This document shows, in pieces, positions 4,977 through 6,259 of a stretch of 6,259 bases of DNA. Position 1 is the first letter of the stretch; each line of letters starts with the position of its first letter. The stretch lies in the NCBI GenBank assembly GCA_021815005.1, contig JAKAHL010000127.1:1-6259 (forward strand), given 5' to 3'. Under the pieces are notes generated by a model. It ran no database searches, was not told where the DNA came from, and saw only the letters and a list, made by a program, of their open reading frames with translations. Source of the DNA: Chloroflexota bacterium (GTDB lineage: Bacteria; Chloroflexota; Limnocylindria; Limnocylindrales; CSP1-4). The position numbers and the translations under genes are program-made.

Positions 4977-6255
4977 CTACGCGCCCAGCTCGCGGGCCAC
5001 CCACGCGGCCAGGACGCGCGCGCACGCCTCCACCTGGGCCAGCGGCACCCGCTCGTCCGCGCCGTGGGCGAGCCGCACGTCGCCCGGGCCGTACACCACG
5101 CACGGCGTGTCGCCGACGTTGACGAACAGGCGCATGTCGCAGCCGTACGGCACGCCGATCCGCGGCGGCCGGGCACCGGTCACCGCCGCGGCCACCGTGG
5201 CGAGCCCCTCCGGCAGCGGGTGGTCCGCCGGCACGCGCGCGGAGCCGAACCGTGCCCCGGTGATGGCCACGGCCGCGGGATGCTCCCGCAGGAACTCGTC
5301 CGCCTCGCAGGCCGCCGCGACGCAGGCCCGCAACTCCGCCTCGGCCTCCTCGGTGGTCTGCCCCAGCCGCACGCCGTACCGGCCCTCGGCCACGACCCGG
5401 TCCATGACCGTGCTCGCCCACTCCCCGCCGGCCACCTTGCCGACCATCGACGGGTACGGCATGCCGAGCGCGGACATGAGCGGCTCGGCCTCCGCGGCGT
5501 TGCGGCGCGCCTCGTCCGCCTCGAGGGCGGCGACCAGGGTCTGGAGGTTCGCCAGCGCCGACACCCCCTCCAGCCGGCGGCTCGCGTGGGCCGCCCGGCC
5601 GGGCACGGTGAGCTGGAAGGTGATCGCCCCCGCGTGGGCGACCACCAGCTCGAGGTTGGTGGGCTCGGCGATCACCGCCATGTCGCCCGTGGCGCCGGCG
5701 CGAATGGCCGCCAGCGTGCCCTGCCCGCCGTCCTCCTCGGAGGGGACGAAGGCGACGATCAGCTCGCCGCGCAGCCGGTCGAGCGCGCCCGCGTCGCGCA
5801 GCGCCCGCACCGCGCCCAGGATGGACGCCACGCCGCCCTTCATGTCGCACGCACCGCGACCGTGCAGCTCCCCGTCCACCACCGCGCCCGAGAACGGGTC
5901 CCTCGTCCACGTGCCAGGGTCGCCCGCCGGCACGACATCGGTGTGCCCCGACAGGACCAGCCGCCGCCCGCCGGGCCGGCCCGCGCGGCCGATCACCACC
6001 GGCAGGCTCGACCGCGGCACCTCCTTCGCCGGGCCAGGCCGGGTCGGCCCGGATGTCCGCCGGGTTGGGGGTGAACACCTCGACGTCCATGCCCAGCGCC
6101 TCGAGCCGGTCGGCGAGGCTGGCGGCGATCGCGTCCTCGTCGCCGGTCACGCTGGGCTGCCGGACCAGGGCCGCCAGGTCCGACTCGAGCCGGGCCGGGT
6201 CCACGGCGTCGGCGGCCGCCCGGGCCGCGGGCGAGAGCCGGTCCGGCGTGCCCAT
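4977..6255 (-). CDS. M20 family metallopeptidase/deacylase (ArgE/DapE-like), interrupted by a one-base frameshift
   Basis: M20 enzymes are cytosolic di-zinc hydrolases that remove acyl groups or cleave small peptides (acetylornithine deacetylase, succinyl-diaminopimelate desuccinylase, carboxypeptidase G2 types). The first 77 codons run from ATG 6255 (LVRQPSVTGDED, typical M20 N-terminus) to GAA 6027-6025; the rest is in the +1 frame from GAG 6023 to TAG 4979-4977. Skipping one G in the GAAGGAGGTG at 6027-6018 gives a continuous 425-residue protein of normal length. In that numbering the metal ligands and catalytic residues are all visible: H104 and D106 (SGHTDVV), D137 (GRGACDMKGG), E173-E174 (PSEEDGGQG), E197 (AEPTN) and H397 (RLAHGADE); H223 (GRAAHAS) lies in the dimerisation domain. 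The intact catalytic core suggests a recent mutation or a sequencing error rather than old decay. If the shift is real, the frame stays open to about 4534, giving a nonfunctional 573-residue product. The true start could lie beyond the window edge, since only four bases remain upstream. Specific substrate is unknown. Confidence 0.85.
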
Positions 6256-6259
6256 GCGC

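Overview
The window is a stretch of very G+C-rich bacterial chromosome (roughly 70% or more by eye), with GTG as well as ATG starts and strong third-position G/C bias. This favours a high-GC lineage such as Actinomycetota or a related environmental group. A leaderless-type start on one gene fits that, but the sequence does not fix the taxon. No rRNA, tRNA, CRISPR array, transposase or phage gene is visible. It reads as an ordinary metabolic region with a few unusual small features.

Left part, plus strand (1-2135): the 3' end of an FAD-linked oxidase of the alkyl-dihydroxyacetonephosphate synthase (AGPS) type overlaps by four bases (GTGA) a complete FGGY-family carbohydrate kinase. The pairing resembles E. 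coli ygcU-ygcE and suggests a small sugar/polyol oxidation and phosphorylation operon with an unknown substrate.

Middle (2136-2711): an intergenic stretch carries an almost perfect 14-bp tandem repeat, a perfect TTGACA -35 box and a potentially structured leader. These precede a 62-residue, arginine-rich, four-cysteine zinc-ribbon protein. A GC-rich hairpin follows the gene, then a candidate promoter for the next gene.

Right of centre (2712-4076): a complete PLP-dependent class-III aminotransferase resembling glutamate-1-semialdehyde aminomutase, with its catalytic lysine. The usual SGTEA cofactor-phosphate motif is changed to TATDA. A 279-bp convergent intergenic region with palindromes and a repeat-palindrome-repeat cluster separates it from the minus-strand genes.

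Right end, minus strand (4356-6255): a GNAT acetyltransferase with a possible leaderless GTG start, and upstream of it an M20 metallopeptidase (ArgE/DapE type). All M20 metal ligands are present, but the N-terminal 77 codons lie in a different frame from the rest. One extra G near 6020-6027 (a real mutation or a sequence error) explains this. The aminotransferase and the M20 amidohydrolase could both act on amino acids or N-acyl amino acids, but they are convergent rather than one operon, so a shared pathway is only a guess. No new multi-gene system is evident.
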